Of a stretch of 64,000 bases of DNA, positions 27,237 to 36,252 are shown piece by piece; within the stretch, counting starts at the first letter, position 1; each line of letters opens with the position of its first letter. Origin of the DNA: Ramlibacter sp. PS4R-6 (GTDB lineage Bacteria; Pseudomonadota; Gammaproteobacteria; Burkholderiales; Burkholderiaceae_C); assembly GCF_037572775.1 (NCBI RefSeq), contig NZ_JBBHKA010000001.1, positions 1,612,001-1,676,000 on the forward strand, given 5' to 3'. Made by a program: the position numbers and the translations under genes. Below the pieces are notes generated by a model that ran no database searches, was not told where the DNA came from, and saw only the letters and a list, made by a program, of their open reading frames with translations.

Positions 27237-29156
27237 TCACCTGAGCAGGTACTGCTCCATGAAGAGGATTTCGGCGTAGAACTGGAAGTCCCGGTTGCGC
27301 CGCTTGGCGAAGCCGTGGCCTTCGTCGTTGGCCATCAGGAACCACACCGGGGTGTCGCTCTTGCGCAGCGTCTGCACGATCTGCAGCGCCTCGCTCGCCG
27401 GCACGCGCGGGTCGTTCTTGCCCTGCACCACGAAGAGCGGCTTGCGGATCTTCTGCGCGTTGTTCAGCGGCGCAATGCGCTGCAGGAACTCGCGCATCTT
27501 GGGGTCGCGCTCGTCGCCGTATTCCACGCGCCGCAGGTCGCGCCGGTAGCTCTCGGTGTTCTCCAGGAAGGTGACCAGGCTCGACATGCCGACCACGTCG
27601 ATCGAGCAGCAGATCTTGTCGCTGTAGTTCGTCGCGACGGCCAGCGTCATGTGGCCGCCGTAGCTGCCGCCCGTGACGAGGATCTTGTTGCCGTCCAGGT
27701 TGGGCTGCGCCTTGATCCAGTCGAACAACGTGTCGATGTCCTTGTACGAATCCTCGCGCAGGAAGCCGTTGTCCAGCTTCAGGAAGGTCTTGCCGTAGCC
27801 GTTGGAGCCGCGCACGTTCGGGAACAGGATGGCGACGCCCAGCTCGTTCAGGTAGTAGTTCAGGCGGCCCAGGAAGTAGGGGCGCGCCTGCGCCTCCGGG
27901 CCGCCATGGATGTTCACGATCACCGGCCGCTTGCCGGCGAAGCGCGCGGGCGGCATGTAGAGGAAGCCCGACATCGCGCGGCCGTCGAAGCTTTTCCATT
28001 CGACGAGCCTGGCCTCGGGGAACGACGCCGTGTCCATGCCGCCGGTCTCGCTGTGCGTCCAGCGCGTGAGCGTGCCCGTGCGGGTGTCGAGCGAGAACGC
28101 ATCGCCCGGCAGCCGCGCGGTCGACTGGGAAAAGCCCAGGTCGCGGTTGTTCTCGTGCCACTCCAGGCCGTCGATCACGCCGTTGGGAAGCCCCGCCACC
28201 GGCCGGTGCCGCAGCGTGCGCGTGTCCATCAGGTACAGGCGGCTGACGCCGGCCTCGTTGGCGACGAAGGCGGCCTGCGAGCCGTCGCGCGACAGGGCGA
28301 AATCGCGGATGTCCCAGCGGATGTCGCTGGTCGCGTAGCGCAGGCTGCCCGTGGCCAGGTCCATCACGGCCAGGCGCTGGAACTCGAAGTCCTTGTCGGT
28401 GGTGACGAAGAGGCTGCGGCCGTCGTTGGCGAAGCGCGCGCCGCCATAGGCCACCGGCTCGGCGGCCGCGGGCGTGAGCAGCTTCTTCTCGCCGCTGGCC
28501 GCATCCACCAGCCACAACCGCGACTCGTTGATGGAGAGGTATTCCAGCACGGCGATCTGCCGGCCGTCGGGCGACCAGTCCAGCGGCGCCCAGCCGCCGC
28601 CCGCGACCTGCATCACGAGGCGGTCGCTCTTGGGGTCGCGCGGGTCCATCACGTACAGGTCGCTGTCGCGGCCCGTGCGGCGCGTGGACGTGTACGCGAT
28701 GCGCGCGCCGTCGCGCGTGAACACGGGCGAGCCGTTGCGCGACTTGCCGTCGGTCAGCAGCGTGATCGCGCCGCCCTCCACGTCGTAGCGATAGAGCTGG
28801 AACCACTCGCCGCCGCCGACGTCCTTGCTGAAGACGAAGTAGCGGCCCTCGACCGGCTGGAAGGTCGCGCCGGCCACCCGGTCCGGAAAGAACGTGAGCT
28901 GCGTCCGGTCGCCTTCCGGGCGGCGCACGATGTGCACCTGCGCCGTGTCGGCGAAGCGCGTGAGGATCAGCATCTCGCGGCGCTGCGGGTGCCAGCTCTG
29001 GATGAACGCCGAGCGCACGTCGCCGTAGCGGCTGGCCTTCTCCGCGATGGCGGCGGGGATCGTGGGGATGCCTTCGACGACGAGGTTGTCGCCGGGCGCC
29101 ACTTGCGCCCAGGCACCCGTGGCCGCGAGCGCAAGGGCGATGAGGGCGCCGCGCAT
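27237..29156 (-). CDS. S9-family prolyl oligopeptidase-like peptidase, exported
   Basis: A 639-residue serine peptidase with a signal peptide (MRGALIALALAATGAWA). A beta-propeller of WD40/TolB-like repeats covers residues about 40-370, followed by the peptidase_S9 hydrolase domain. Catalytic residues are in GGSYGG (Ser near 498), GKNDPRV (Asp near 580) and DEGHGF (His near 613). The first in-frame Met (29285) lies inside the previous gene; ATG 29156 fits the signal peptide and shares one base with the pfp stop. It probably cleaves short peptides in the periplasm. Confidence 0.9.
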   Translation of the reverse strand: MRGALIALALAATGAWAQVAPGDNLVVEGIPTIPAAIAEKASRYGDVRSAFIQSWHPQRREMLILTRFADTAQVHIVRRPEGDRTQLTFFPDRVAGATFQPVEGRYFVFSKDVGGGEWFQLYRYDVEGGAITLLTDGKSRNGSPVFTRDGARIAYTSTRRTGRDSDLYVMDPRDPKSDRLVMQVAGGGWAPLDWSPDGRQIAVLEYLSINESRLWLVDAASGEKKLLTPAAAEPVAYGGARFANDGRSLFVTTDKDFEFQRLAVMDLATGSLRYATSDIRWDIRDFALSRDGSQAAFVANEAGVSRLYLMDTRTLRHRPVAGLPNGVIDGLEWHENNRDLGFSQSTARLPGDAFSLDTRTGTLTRWTHSETGGMDTASFPEARLVEWKSFDGRAMSGFLYMPPARFAGKRPVIVNIHGGPEAQARPYFLGRLNYYLNELGVAILFPNVRGSNGYGKTFLKLDNGFLREDSYKDIDTLFDWIKAQPNLDGNKILVTGGSYGGHMTLAVATNYSDKICCSIDVVGMSSLVTFLENTESYRRDLRRVEYGDERDPKMREFLQRIAPLNNAQKIRKPLFVVQGKNDPRVPASEALQIVQTLRKSDTPVWFLMANDEGHGFAKRRNRDFQFYAEILFMEQYLLR

Positions 29157-30418
29157 CACTTGAGCTCGAAGGCCGCGAGCTTCTTCGGCACGGGCACGTT
29201 CTTCAGCGTCTGGTACACCGGCACGCCCCCCGCGTACTTCGGGTAGTCCTCGCCCTGGATCAGCGGCAGCAGGTAGCGCTTGCACTTCTCGGTGATGCCG
29301 AAGCCGTCGGCGGTGATGAAGTCGCGCGGCATGAACTTCTCGACGTTGGCCACCTTGGACAGCTGCGCCATGCCGATCTTGTACTTGTAGGGCTTGTCCG
29401 AGACGCGGTCGATGGTGGGCATCACGGCGTTGTGGCCCTTCACCGCCAGCTTCACGGCGGCCGCGCCCAGCTCATACGCCTGCTTCACGTCCGTCTTCGA
29501 CGCGATATGGCGCGCCGCGCGCTGCAGGTAGTCGGCCACGGCCCAGTGGAACTTGTAGCCGTGCGCCTTCTTGACCATGTTGGCCACGACGGGCGCCGCG
29601 CCACCCAGCTGCGCGTGGCCGAAGGCGTCCTTGGTGCCCTGCTCGGCGAGGAAGCGGCCGTCGGGGTAGTGGCAGCCTTCCGAAACGACGATGGTCACGT
29701 AGCCGTGCTTCTTCACGAGCGATTCGACGCGGGCGAGGAACTTCGCCTCGTCGAACTCGACTTCCGGGAACAGCACGACGACCGGGATGCCATGGTCCTC
29801 GATCAAGCCGCCGGCCGCGGCGATCCAGCCCGCATGGCGGCCCATCACTTCCAGCACGAACACCTTGGTCGAGGTCTTGGCCATCGAGCGCACGTCGAAC
29901 GACGCTTCCAGCGCCGACACCGCGACGTACTTGGCCACCGAGCCGAAGCCCGGGCAGCAGTCGGTGATCGGCAGGTCGTTGTCCACGGTCTTGGGCACGT
30001 GGATGGCCTGGATCGGGTAGCCCATGGCTTCCGACAGCTGCGACACCTTGAAGCAGGTGTCGGCCGAGTCGCCGCCGCCGTTGTAGAAGAAGTAGCCGAT
30101 GTCGTGCGCCTTGAACACCTCGATGAGGCGCTCGTACTCGCGCTTGTTCGCCTCCAGCGACTTGAGCTTGTAGCGGCACGAGCCGAACGCGCCCGAGGGC
30201 GTGTAGCGCAGCGCCGCGATGGCCGCCGCCGACTCCTTGCTGGTGTCGATCAGGTCCTCGGTCAGCGCCCCGATGATGCCGTTGAGGCCCGCGTACACCT
30301 TGCCGATCTTGTCCTTGTTGGCGCGCGCCGCCTGGATGACGCCGCATGCGGACGCGTTGATGACGGCGGTGACTCCGCCGGACTGCGCATAGAACGCGTT
30401 CTTCTTCCGGGTTGCCAT
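29156..30418 (-). CDS. pfp: 6-phosphofructokinase, pyrophosphate-dependent type
   Basis: A 420-residue phosphofructokinase that interconverts fructose 6-phosphate and fructose 1,6-bisphosphate. The phosphoryl-donor loop reads GGGDS (residues 114-118) with Asp where ATP enzymes have Gly, and PKTVDND (142-148) has the Lys typical of PPi enzymes, so PPi use is predicted and the reaction is reversible. Length fits the PPi type (about 400) rather than the 320-residue ATP form. It lies 7 bases after pepN with a weak ribosome site. Confidence 0.9.
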   Translation of the reverse strand: MATRKKNAFYAQSGGVTAVINASACGVIQAARANKDKIGKVYAGLNGIIGALTEDLIDTSKESAAAIAALRYTPSGAFGSCRYKLKSLEANKREYERLIEVFKAHDIGYFFYNGGGDSADTCFKVSQLSEAMGYPIQAIHVPKTVDNDLPITDCCPGFGSVAKYVAVSALEASFDVRSMAKTSTKVFVLEVMGRHAGWIAAAGGLIEDHGIPVVVLFPEVEFDEAKFLARVESLVKKHGYVTIVVSEGCHYPDGRFLAEQGTKDAFGHAQLGGAAPVVANMVKKAHGYKFHWAVADYLQRAARHIASKTDVKQAYELGAAAVKLAVKGHNAVMPTIDRVSDKPYKYKIGMAQLSKVANVEKFMPRDFITADGFGITEKCKRYLLPLIQGEDYPKYAGGVPVYQTLKNVPVPKKLAAFELK

Positions 30419-30425
30419 GGGTGCT

Positions 30426-33083
30426 TCAGTCCTCCAGGGCGCGCGAAACCACTTCGCGCACGTCGTTCGACAAATCGGGTTTCGCGGCCACGCGCGCGAT
30501 CGCTTCGCGCGCCGCGCTGCGCTGCGGCTCGGCCAGCTTCTTCCAGCGGTCCAGCGCGCGCGCCAGGCGGGCGGCCAGCTGCGGGTTCATGCCGTCGATC
30601 TCGATCACGCGGTCGCTCCAGAACACGTAGCCCGCCGCATCGGCGCGGTGGAAGGCGCCGGGGTTCGCGGCGCAGTACGAGAACAGCAGGCTGCGCGCGC
30701 GGTTCGGGTTGCGCACGTTGAAGTCCGGGTGCTGCATCAGCTGCTTGACGATGGGCAGGATGTTGCCGTTGCGGTCGGGCGCGCCGGCCTGCAGCGCGAA
30801 CCACTTGTCGATGACCAGGGCCTCGTGCTTGAAGATGGCATGGAAGCGGTCCAGCGCCTGCTGCGCCAGCTCGTGGCCGCTCACCACCAGCGCCGACAGG
30901 GCGTTGAAGCGGTCGGTCATGTTGCTCGCGTCCTTGAAGCGCTGCAGCGCCTTGCCGGGCCACACCGCGTCGCCCTGCTTGCGCGCGGCGATGCACAGGT
31001 TCATCAGCGCCAGGCCGGCAAGCGAACGCTGGCCCGCGGTCTTCGACTCCGGCACGTAGGCGCCCGTGTCCTTGTTCTGCTCGTAGGCCCATTCCCAGTC
31101 GTCACGCAGTGCGACGGCGAGCTGGTCGCGCATGCCTTCGCGCACGGCGTGGATCTGCTGCGGGTCGACCACGTCGAGCTGTTCGGCGATGTACGTCTCC
31201 GACGGGAGCGTGAGCACCAGGTCCTTGAATGCCGCGTCGAGTTGCGGATGGCGCAGCACGGCCTGCATCGCGGAGAGGAAGGCGTTGTCCAGCCGGACGT
31301 CGTTCCTGGTCAGGCCGGGCTCGCGCAGGAAGGCCAGGGCGCGGTTCAGGCCCAGGCGCTGGCCGGCTTCCCACCGGTTGAAGGGGTCGCTGTCGTGCGC
31401 GAGGAGCGTGAGCAGCTGTTCGTCCGTGTAGTTGCATTCCAGGATCACGGGCGCGGAGAAGCCGCGCAGCAGCGAAGGCACGGGCTCGGACTGCAGGCCG
31501 GGGAAAGTGAGCGTTTCGCTTTCCTGCGTCAGCACGTGCATGCCGCTGGTGAGCTCGCTCCCGTCCCTGGTGACCAGGCCGAAGGCGATCGGGATCACGA
31601 AGGGCTGCTTCGTCGGCTGGCCCGGCGTGGCCGGACACGATTGCGTCAGCGTCAGCTTGTACAGGCCCGACGCCGCGTCCCACTCGCCCACGGCCTTCAC
31701 GCGCGGCGTGCCGGACTGCGAGTACCAGCGTTTGAACTGGTCGAGGTTCTGCGCGAGCTGCGAGCCCGGGTTGGCATCGGCAATGGCCTGCGCGAAGTCG
31801 TCGCACGTGACGGCCTGGCCGTCATGGCGCTGGAAGTACAGGTCCATGCCCTTGCGGAAGCCGTCGCGCCCGACGAGCGTCTGCTGCATGCGCACGACCT
31901 CGGCGCCCTTTTCGTACACCGTCACGGTGTAGAAGTTGTTGATCTCCAGGTACTGGTCGGGCCGCACCGGGTGCGACATCGGGCCCGCGTCCTCGGGGAA
32001 TTGCGCGGTGCGCAGCACGCGCACGTCCTCGATGCGCTTGACGGCGCGCGCCGAGGCCTCGCCCGCCAGGTCCATGCTGAAGTCCTGGTCGCGGAAGACC
32101 GTCAATCCTTCCTTCAGCGAGAGCTGGAACCAGTCGCGGCAGGTGATGCGGTTGCCCGTCCAGTTGTGGAAGTACTCGTGGCCGACAACCGACTCGATGT
32201 TCATGAAGTCCATGTCGGTCGCGGTGGCCTGCGACGCCAGCACGTACTTGGTGTTGAAGATGTTCAACCCCTTGTTCTCCATGGCGCCCATGTTGAAGTC
32301 GCTGGTGGCGACGATCATGAAGCGGTCCAGGTCCAGCGACAGGCCGAAGCGCGCCTCGTCCCAGGCCACCGACTTGATCAGCGAGTTCATCGCGTGCTCG
32401 GTCTTGTCCAGGTCGCCGGGGCGCACGTACACCTGCAGCAGGTGTTCCTTGCCGGCGCGCGAGGTGATGCGCTGCTCGCGCGCCACCAGTTGCCCCGCCA
32501 CCAAGGCGAACAGGTAGCTCGGCTTCTTGAACGGGTCTTCCCACTTGGCGAAGTGGCGGCCGTCCTCAAGATCGCCTTCGGCCACCAGGTTGCCGTTGGA
32601 CAGCATCACCGGGTACTTCTGCTTGTCCGCGCGCAGCGTGACGGTGTACGTCGCCATCACGTCGGGGCGGTCCAGGAAGTAGGTGATGCGGCGGAAGCCC
32701 TCGGCCTCGCACTGCGTGAAGAACGAGTCGTTGCTGGTGTACAGCCCCGACAGCGTGGTGTTCTTCGCCGGCGCGCAGGTGGTGAAGATCTCCAGGTCGA
32801 AGGGCGCGTCGCCCTCCGGCAGGTTCTCCAGCACCAGCTTGCCGTTTTCCATCTTGAACGACGTGCCTTGCCCGTTGACCAGCACGCGGGCGAGGTTCAG
32901 GTCCTCGCCGTCCAGGCGCAGCGGCTGCGCCGGAACCTGCGCGTTGCGGCGCAGCTTCATCTTGTTCAGCACCCGCGTCTTCTGCGGGTCCAGGTCGAAG
33001 GTGAGGTCGACCGAGTCGATCCAGTACGCGGGCGGCTGGTAGTCCGCGCGCAGCACCACGGTGTTCTGTCCTTCACGCAGCAT
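30426..33083 (-). CDS. pepN: Aminopeptidase N (M1)
   Basis: An 885-residue cytosolic M1 zinc aminopeptidase that removes N-terminal residues from peptides. Exopeptidase motif GAMEN is near residue 267, and the zinc motif HEYFHNWTG near 299 is followed by KEG with the third ligand. Length matches E. coli PepN (870). A strong AAGGAGA lies 6 bases before the ATG. It begins 24 bases after prfB and probably finishes digestion of imported peptides. Confidence 0.95.
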   Translation of the reverse strand: MLREGQNTVVLRADYQPPAYWIDSVDLTFDLDPQKTRVLNKMKLRRNAQVPAQPLRLDGEDLNLARVLVNGQGTSFKMENGKLVLENLPEGDAPFDLEIFTTCAPAKNTTLSGLYTSNDSFFTQCEAEGFRRITYFLDRPDVMATYTVTLRADKQKYPVMLSNGNLVAEGDLEDGRHFAKWEDPFKKPSYLFALVAGQLVAREQRITSRAGKEHLLQVYVRPGDLDKTEHAMNSLIKSVAWDEARFGLSLDLDRFMIVATSDFNMGAMENKGLNIFNTKYVLASQATATDMDFMNIESVVGHEYFHNWTGNRITCRDWFQLSLKEGLTVFRDQDFSMDLAGEASARAVKRIEDVRVLRTAQFPEDAGPMSHPVRPDQYLEINNFYTVTVYEKGAEVVRMQQTLVGRDGFRKGMDLYFQRHDGQAVTCDDFAQAIADANPGSQLAQNLDQFKRWYSQSGTPRVKAVGEWDAASGLYKLTLTQSCPATPGQPTKQPFVIPIAFGLVTRDGSELTSGMHVLTQESETLTFPGLQSEPVPSLLRGFSAPVILECNYTDEQLLTLLAHDSDPFNRWEAGQRLGLNRALAFLREPGLTRNDVRLDNAFLSAMQAVLRHPQLDAAFKDLVLTLPSETYIAEQLDVVDPQQIHAVREGMRDQLAVALRDDWEWAYEQNKDTGAYVPESKTAGQRSLAGLALMNLCIAARKQGDAVWPGKALQRFKDASNMTDRFNALSALVVSGHELAQQALDRFHAIFKHEALVIDKWFALQAGAPDRNGNILPIVKQLMQHPDFNVRNPNRARSLLFSYCAANPGAFHRADAAGYVFWSDRVIEIDGMNPQLAARLARALDRWKKLAEPQRSAAREAIARVAAKPDLSNDVREVVSRALED

Positions 33084-33107
33084 TTGCGTCTCCTTGTGTT
33101 GGCGCGC

Positions 33108-34212
33108 TTACACGCCTTGTTTGAGCGAGGCCTCGATGAATGCGTCGAGGTCGCCGTCCAGCACCTTCTGGGTGTTGGAGATTTCCACGTTCGTGCGCAG
33201 GTCCTTGATCCGGCTCTGGTCCAGCACGTAGCTGCGGATCTGGTGGCCCCAGCCCACGTCGGTCTTGGTGGCTTCCAGCTTCTGCTGCTCCTCCATGCGC
33301 TTGCGCATCTCGAAGTCGTACAGGCGCGAGCGCAGGCGCCGCCACGCCACGTCGCGGTTGCTGTGCTGGCTGCGGCTGTCCTGGCACTGCACGACGATGC
33401 CGGTGGGCATGTGCGTCAGGCGCACGGCCGAATCGGTCTTGTTGATGTGCTGGCCGCCCGCGCCGGATGCGCGGTAGGTGTCCACGCGCACGTCGGCCGG
33501 GTTGATGTCGATCTCGATCGAGTCGTCGATCTCCGGGTAGACGAACACCGATGCGAAGCTGGTGTGCCGCCCGCCCGATGAATCGAACGGCGACTTGCGC
33601 ACCAGGCGGTGCACGCCGGTCTCCGTGCGCAGCAGCCCGTAGGCGTAGTCGCCTTCGATCTTGATCGTGGCGCTCTTGATGCCCGCGACGTCGCCGGGCG
33701 TCTCGTCCTCGACCGTGGCCTTGAAGCCCTTGCGCTCGGCGTACTTCAGGTACTGGCGCAAAAGCATCGACGCCCAGTCGCATGCCTCGGTGCCGCCCGC
33801 GCCGGCCTGGATGTCCAGGAAGCAGTTGAGCGGGTCGGCGGGGTTGTTGAACATGCGCCGGAATTCCAGCGCCTCGACCTGGCGCGCCAGGCGCTGCGTG
33901 TCGGTCTCGATGGTCGCGAGGCCGGCCTCGTCGCCGTCGTCCTTGCTCATCTCGAACAGCTCGAGGTTGTCCGCGAGTTCGCGCGCCAGGTCACCGAGCG
34001 TGACCACGATGCCTTCGAGCTGCTTTTTTTCCTTGCCGAGTTCCTGGGCCTTCTTCGGCTCGTTCCAGACCGCCGGGTCTTCCAGGGCCGCGTTGACCGT
34101 CCTCAGGCGCTCCGACTTGGCGTCGAAGTCAAAGATACCCCCGGAGGGCTTGCGTGCGGGAGGCGAGGTCGGCCACTTGCGTGCCGATCGAGTTGATGCG
34201 TTCTGCGTCCAT
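33108..34212 (-). CDS. prfB: Peptide chain release factor 2, with programmed +1 frameshift
   Basis: RF2 (367 residues) ends translation at UGA and UAA. Translation starts at ATG 34212, runs 27 codons to an in-frame TGA at 34131-34129, and shifts +1 there into the frame that continues to 33108. The second part alone looks like a 299-residue protein starting at 34007, but that drops the conserved N-terminus. The SPF recognition motif (RKSPFDSS) and the GGQ catalytic motif ([10 protein letters not shown]) are both present. The shift makes RF2 control its own level. pepN follows after 24 bases; the usual partner lysS is not next to it. Confidence 0.95.
34128..34146 (-). promoter_or_regulatory. 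prfB: RF2 autoregulatory frameshift site
   Basis: On the minus strand the site reads CCGGGGGTATCTTTGAC: a G-rich Shine-Dalgarno-like stretch, then CTT and the in-frame TGA followed by C, a poor termination context. It matches the classic AGGGGGTATCTTTGAC except that the A before the G run is C. The slip from CTT to TTT skips the T at 34131. Confidence 0.95.
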
Positions 34213-34259
34213 GGTTCTGATCCGGGAAAGGCCCGGATTTTGGCACGGACGAAGCGGCG

Positions 34260-35180
34260 TTAACGGAAGCCGCCGAGCTTGGCTTGCGCGCCGCGATTTC
34301 CCATCGCGGAAGCACGTTCCAGCCAGCGCACCGCCTCGGTGGCGTCGCGCGGCACGGTGGCGCCTTCCAGGTAGGCGATGCCCAGGAAGTAGCTCATCTC
34401 CGCGCGGCCGTAGCGGATGCCTTCCGACGTCGACTTGCCCGAGCGCTTCACGATCTGCGGCACGTCGCCGGTGCCGTTGGCGTACGAGTGCATCTGGCGG
34501 ATGGTGTCGGTGTAGAAGGCGTCGCGCGTGCGCATGCTGGCTTGCTTCTGCGACGGCGGCATGGTGGCGACCAGCTCGTCGGCCAGCACCGGCAGGGCCT
34601 CGAACGGCGTCATGCCGCCTTGCATGCGGGGGTTGTACCAGGCGCGCAGCATCACGCGGTCCAGCGGCAGCAGGCCGTCGATCTTCCAGGGGAAATAGCT
34701 CAGCACCGTCTGGCCGGCCGGGTGGCCGCGCACGCCCATGACGTGCATGGACTCGTGGTACGCGCAGCGCCACGCGTCACGGTCGCGCATCTGCACCTGG
34801 GCCGAGTCGATCCGCGTTTCGGTCTTGAAGTCCAGGAAGGTGACGCAGGGCTGGTTGTCTTCCAGCGCGTTGTCGGCCAGGATTTCGACCGTCACGTTGG
34901 CGGTGGACTCATCCACGGTGGCCGTGACGTCGGTGATCTTCACCTTGGCCTCGCCGGCCACGGTGCGCAGCGCTTCCATCATGTGCTCGCGGTGCACGGC
35001 CAGGTTGGTGCCCGTGAAGCGAACGCGCATGTCGTTCTCCCACCGCACGATCCGCGTGGGCGTGCCGCTCTGGTGCCACAGCACTTCCCACAGCGTGTGC
35101 AGGCCGGCGTCGAACTCGCTCGCCAGCGCGGCGATCGGCATCATCAAGCCCAGCAACAGACCCCAACATCCTCGACGCAT
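34260..35180 (-). CDS. DUF2927 exported protein with HExxH motif and Sel1-like C-terminus
   Basis: A 306-residue exported protein with a signal peptide (cleavage near ALA-SEF). Residues about 30-220 fit DUF2927, including HESMH (142-146) and a further His at 153, suggestive of a zinc peptidase. Cys111 and Cys139 could form a disulfide. The C-terminal 45 residues (YFLGIAYLEG...ATEAVRWLERAS) resemble one Sel1/TPR-like repeat, usually a protein-interaction unit. It is followed after 47 bases by prfB. Function unknown; peptidase activity is inferred from the motif only. Confidence 0.7.
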   Translation of the reverse strand: MRRGCWGLLLGLMMPIAALASEFDAGLHTLWEVLWHQSGTPTRIVRWENDMRVRFTGTNLAVHREHMMEALRTVAGEAKVKITDVTATVDESTANVTVEILADNALEDNQPCVTFLDFKTETRIDSAQVQMRDRDAWRCAYHESMHVMGVRGHPAGQTVLSYFPWKIDGLLPLDRVMLRAWYNPRMQGGMTPFEALPVLADELVATMPPSQKQASMRTRDAFYTDTIRQMHSYANGTGDVPQIVKRSGKSTSEGIRYGRAEMSYFLGIAYLEGATVPRDATEAVRWLERASAMGNRGAQAKLGGFR

Positions 35181-35217
35181 TCGTCACCCCGAATACAACA
35201 GGTGACTCAGCGTACGG

Positions 35218-35233
35218 TAGGAGGCCTCCTACG
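35218..35233. repeat. 16-bp perfect palindrome GTAGGAGGCCTCCTAC
   Basis: A perfect palindrome in the 121-base gap between the alpha/beta hydrolase and DUF2927 genes, 38 bases before the DUF2927 start. It has no loop, so it is more likely a protein-binding site than an RNA hairpin. A second dyad (35261-35276) with a T run on the plus strand follows no plus-strand gene. Confidence 0.45.
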
Positions 35234-35301
35234 GCAAGCGTAAGCCGTGTCCGACGCAGAGCTGGGGCAGCCCAGCGGTAATTTTTCTCGCCGGCTCTTC
35301 C

Positions 35302-36204
35302 CTAGGCGATGAAATCGCCGATGAGCTTGGCCACCTGCTCCGGCTGGTCGTGGTGCAGCATGTGGCCGGCGTCCTCGACCCGGGCGATACGACAGTCGGG
35401 TACCGACTTCAAACGTTCGTGGTATTCCGCCAAGGTAAAGCTGCCGGCCCACCAGCCGGTGAGGCTGTCGTCGCTGGCCTCCACGGCCAGCACCGGCGCG
35501 GCAATCGACTTGTAAATCTCCAGCGCCTCGTCCACGCGGTACAGGCTGGCGTTGGTGATCTTGTGCGCCGGGTCGCCCAGGATGCGCCACCGCCCGTTCG
35601 CGTCGGGCTGGGCCCAGTGCTGGGCCAGCCAGTCGGCCTTGTCCTGGGACAGGCGCCGGTTGGTCTTCATCAGGCGCCGGGCCACGCCGGCGGCGGACTC
35701 GTAGGTCTTCAGGTCCAGCGCGCCGCGGTGGAAGGCCTTCAACTCGTCCATCCACTTGGCGTAGCGCTTGGGCGCCATCGCGGGCTGCGTGCGCGCCAGG
35801 CCGAAGCCCTCGAGGTTCACCAGGCGACGGATGCGCGCCGGGCGGGCGCCCGAGTACAGCATCGCGATGTTGCCGCCCATGCTGTGGCCCACCAGGTTCA
35901 CGGGCGCGTCGGGCGAGAAGTGGTCGATGAGGAAGTCCAGGTCCGCGAGGTAGTCGGGGAACCAGTAGTTGTCCGCGGGTGGCGATTCGGTCAGGCCGTA
36001 GCCGCGCCAGTCGGGCGCGATCACCCAGTGGTCGCCGCCGAGTGCGTCGACCACGAACTGCCACGAGGCCGCCACGTCCATCCAGCCATGCACCATCACC
36101 AGCGGCGTCTTGCCGGGCGCGGGCTCGCCCCACTGCAGCACGTGGTAGGTCAGGTTGCGGATCGGGACAAAGAGGTTGCCCGCGCTTCGTTGGGGTTGGT
36201 ACAT
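35302..36204 (-). CDS. Alpha/beta hydrolase
   Basis: A 300-residue alpha/beta hydrolase. The oxyanion-hole sequence is HGWMD (residues 39-43), the nucleophile Ser108 lies in GHSMGG, the acid is probably in VEASDDSLTGW and the catalytic His in DAGHMLHHDQP. There is no signal peptide. It is divergent from the acyl-CoA synthetase gene with 48 bases between. Such proteins may be epoxide hydrolases, dehalogenases or esterases; nothing here decides which. Confidence 0.85.
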   Translation of the reverse strand: MYQPQRSAGNLFVPIRNLTYHVLQWGEPAPGKTPLVMVHGWMDVAASWQFVVDALGGDHWVIAPDWRGYGLTESPPADNYWFPDYLADLDFLIDHFSPDAPVNLVGHSMGGNIAMLYSGARPARIRRLVNLEGFGLARTQPAMAPKRYAKWMDELKAFHRGALDLKTYESAAGVARRLMKTNRRLSQDKADWLAQHWAQPDANGRWRILGDPAHKITNASLYRVDEALEIYKSIAAPVLAVEASDDSLTGWWAGSFTLAEYHERLKSVPDCRIARVEDAGHMLHHDQPEQVAKLIGDFIA

Positions 36205-36252
36205 CGCGGCGGTCTTGGCGTAAATTGCAGCCCATCATAAGGAGACAGCGCC

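Noticed and set aside
29156..30418. Pseudogene or ATP-type phosphofructokinase
   Set aside because: The frame is complete and both donor-site residues fit the pyrophosphate type.
33108..34007. A separate 299-residue release-factor gene starting at 34007
   Set aside because: The conserved RF2 N-terminus lies upstream in another frame, joined by a classic frameshift site. The short form would be an annotation error.
35261..35286. Hairpin followed by a T run as a terminator on the plus strand
   Set aside because: No plus-strand gene precedes it, and on the minus strand, where the genes are, the T run becomes an A run before the stem.
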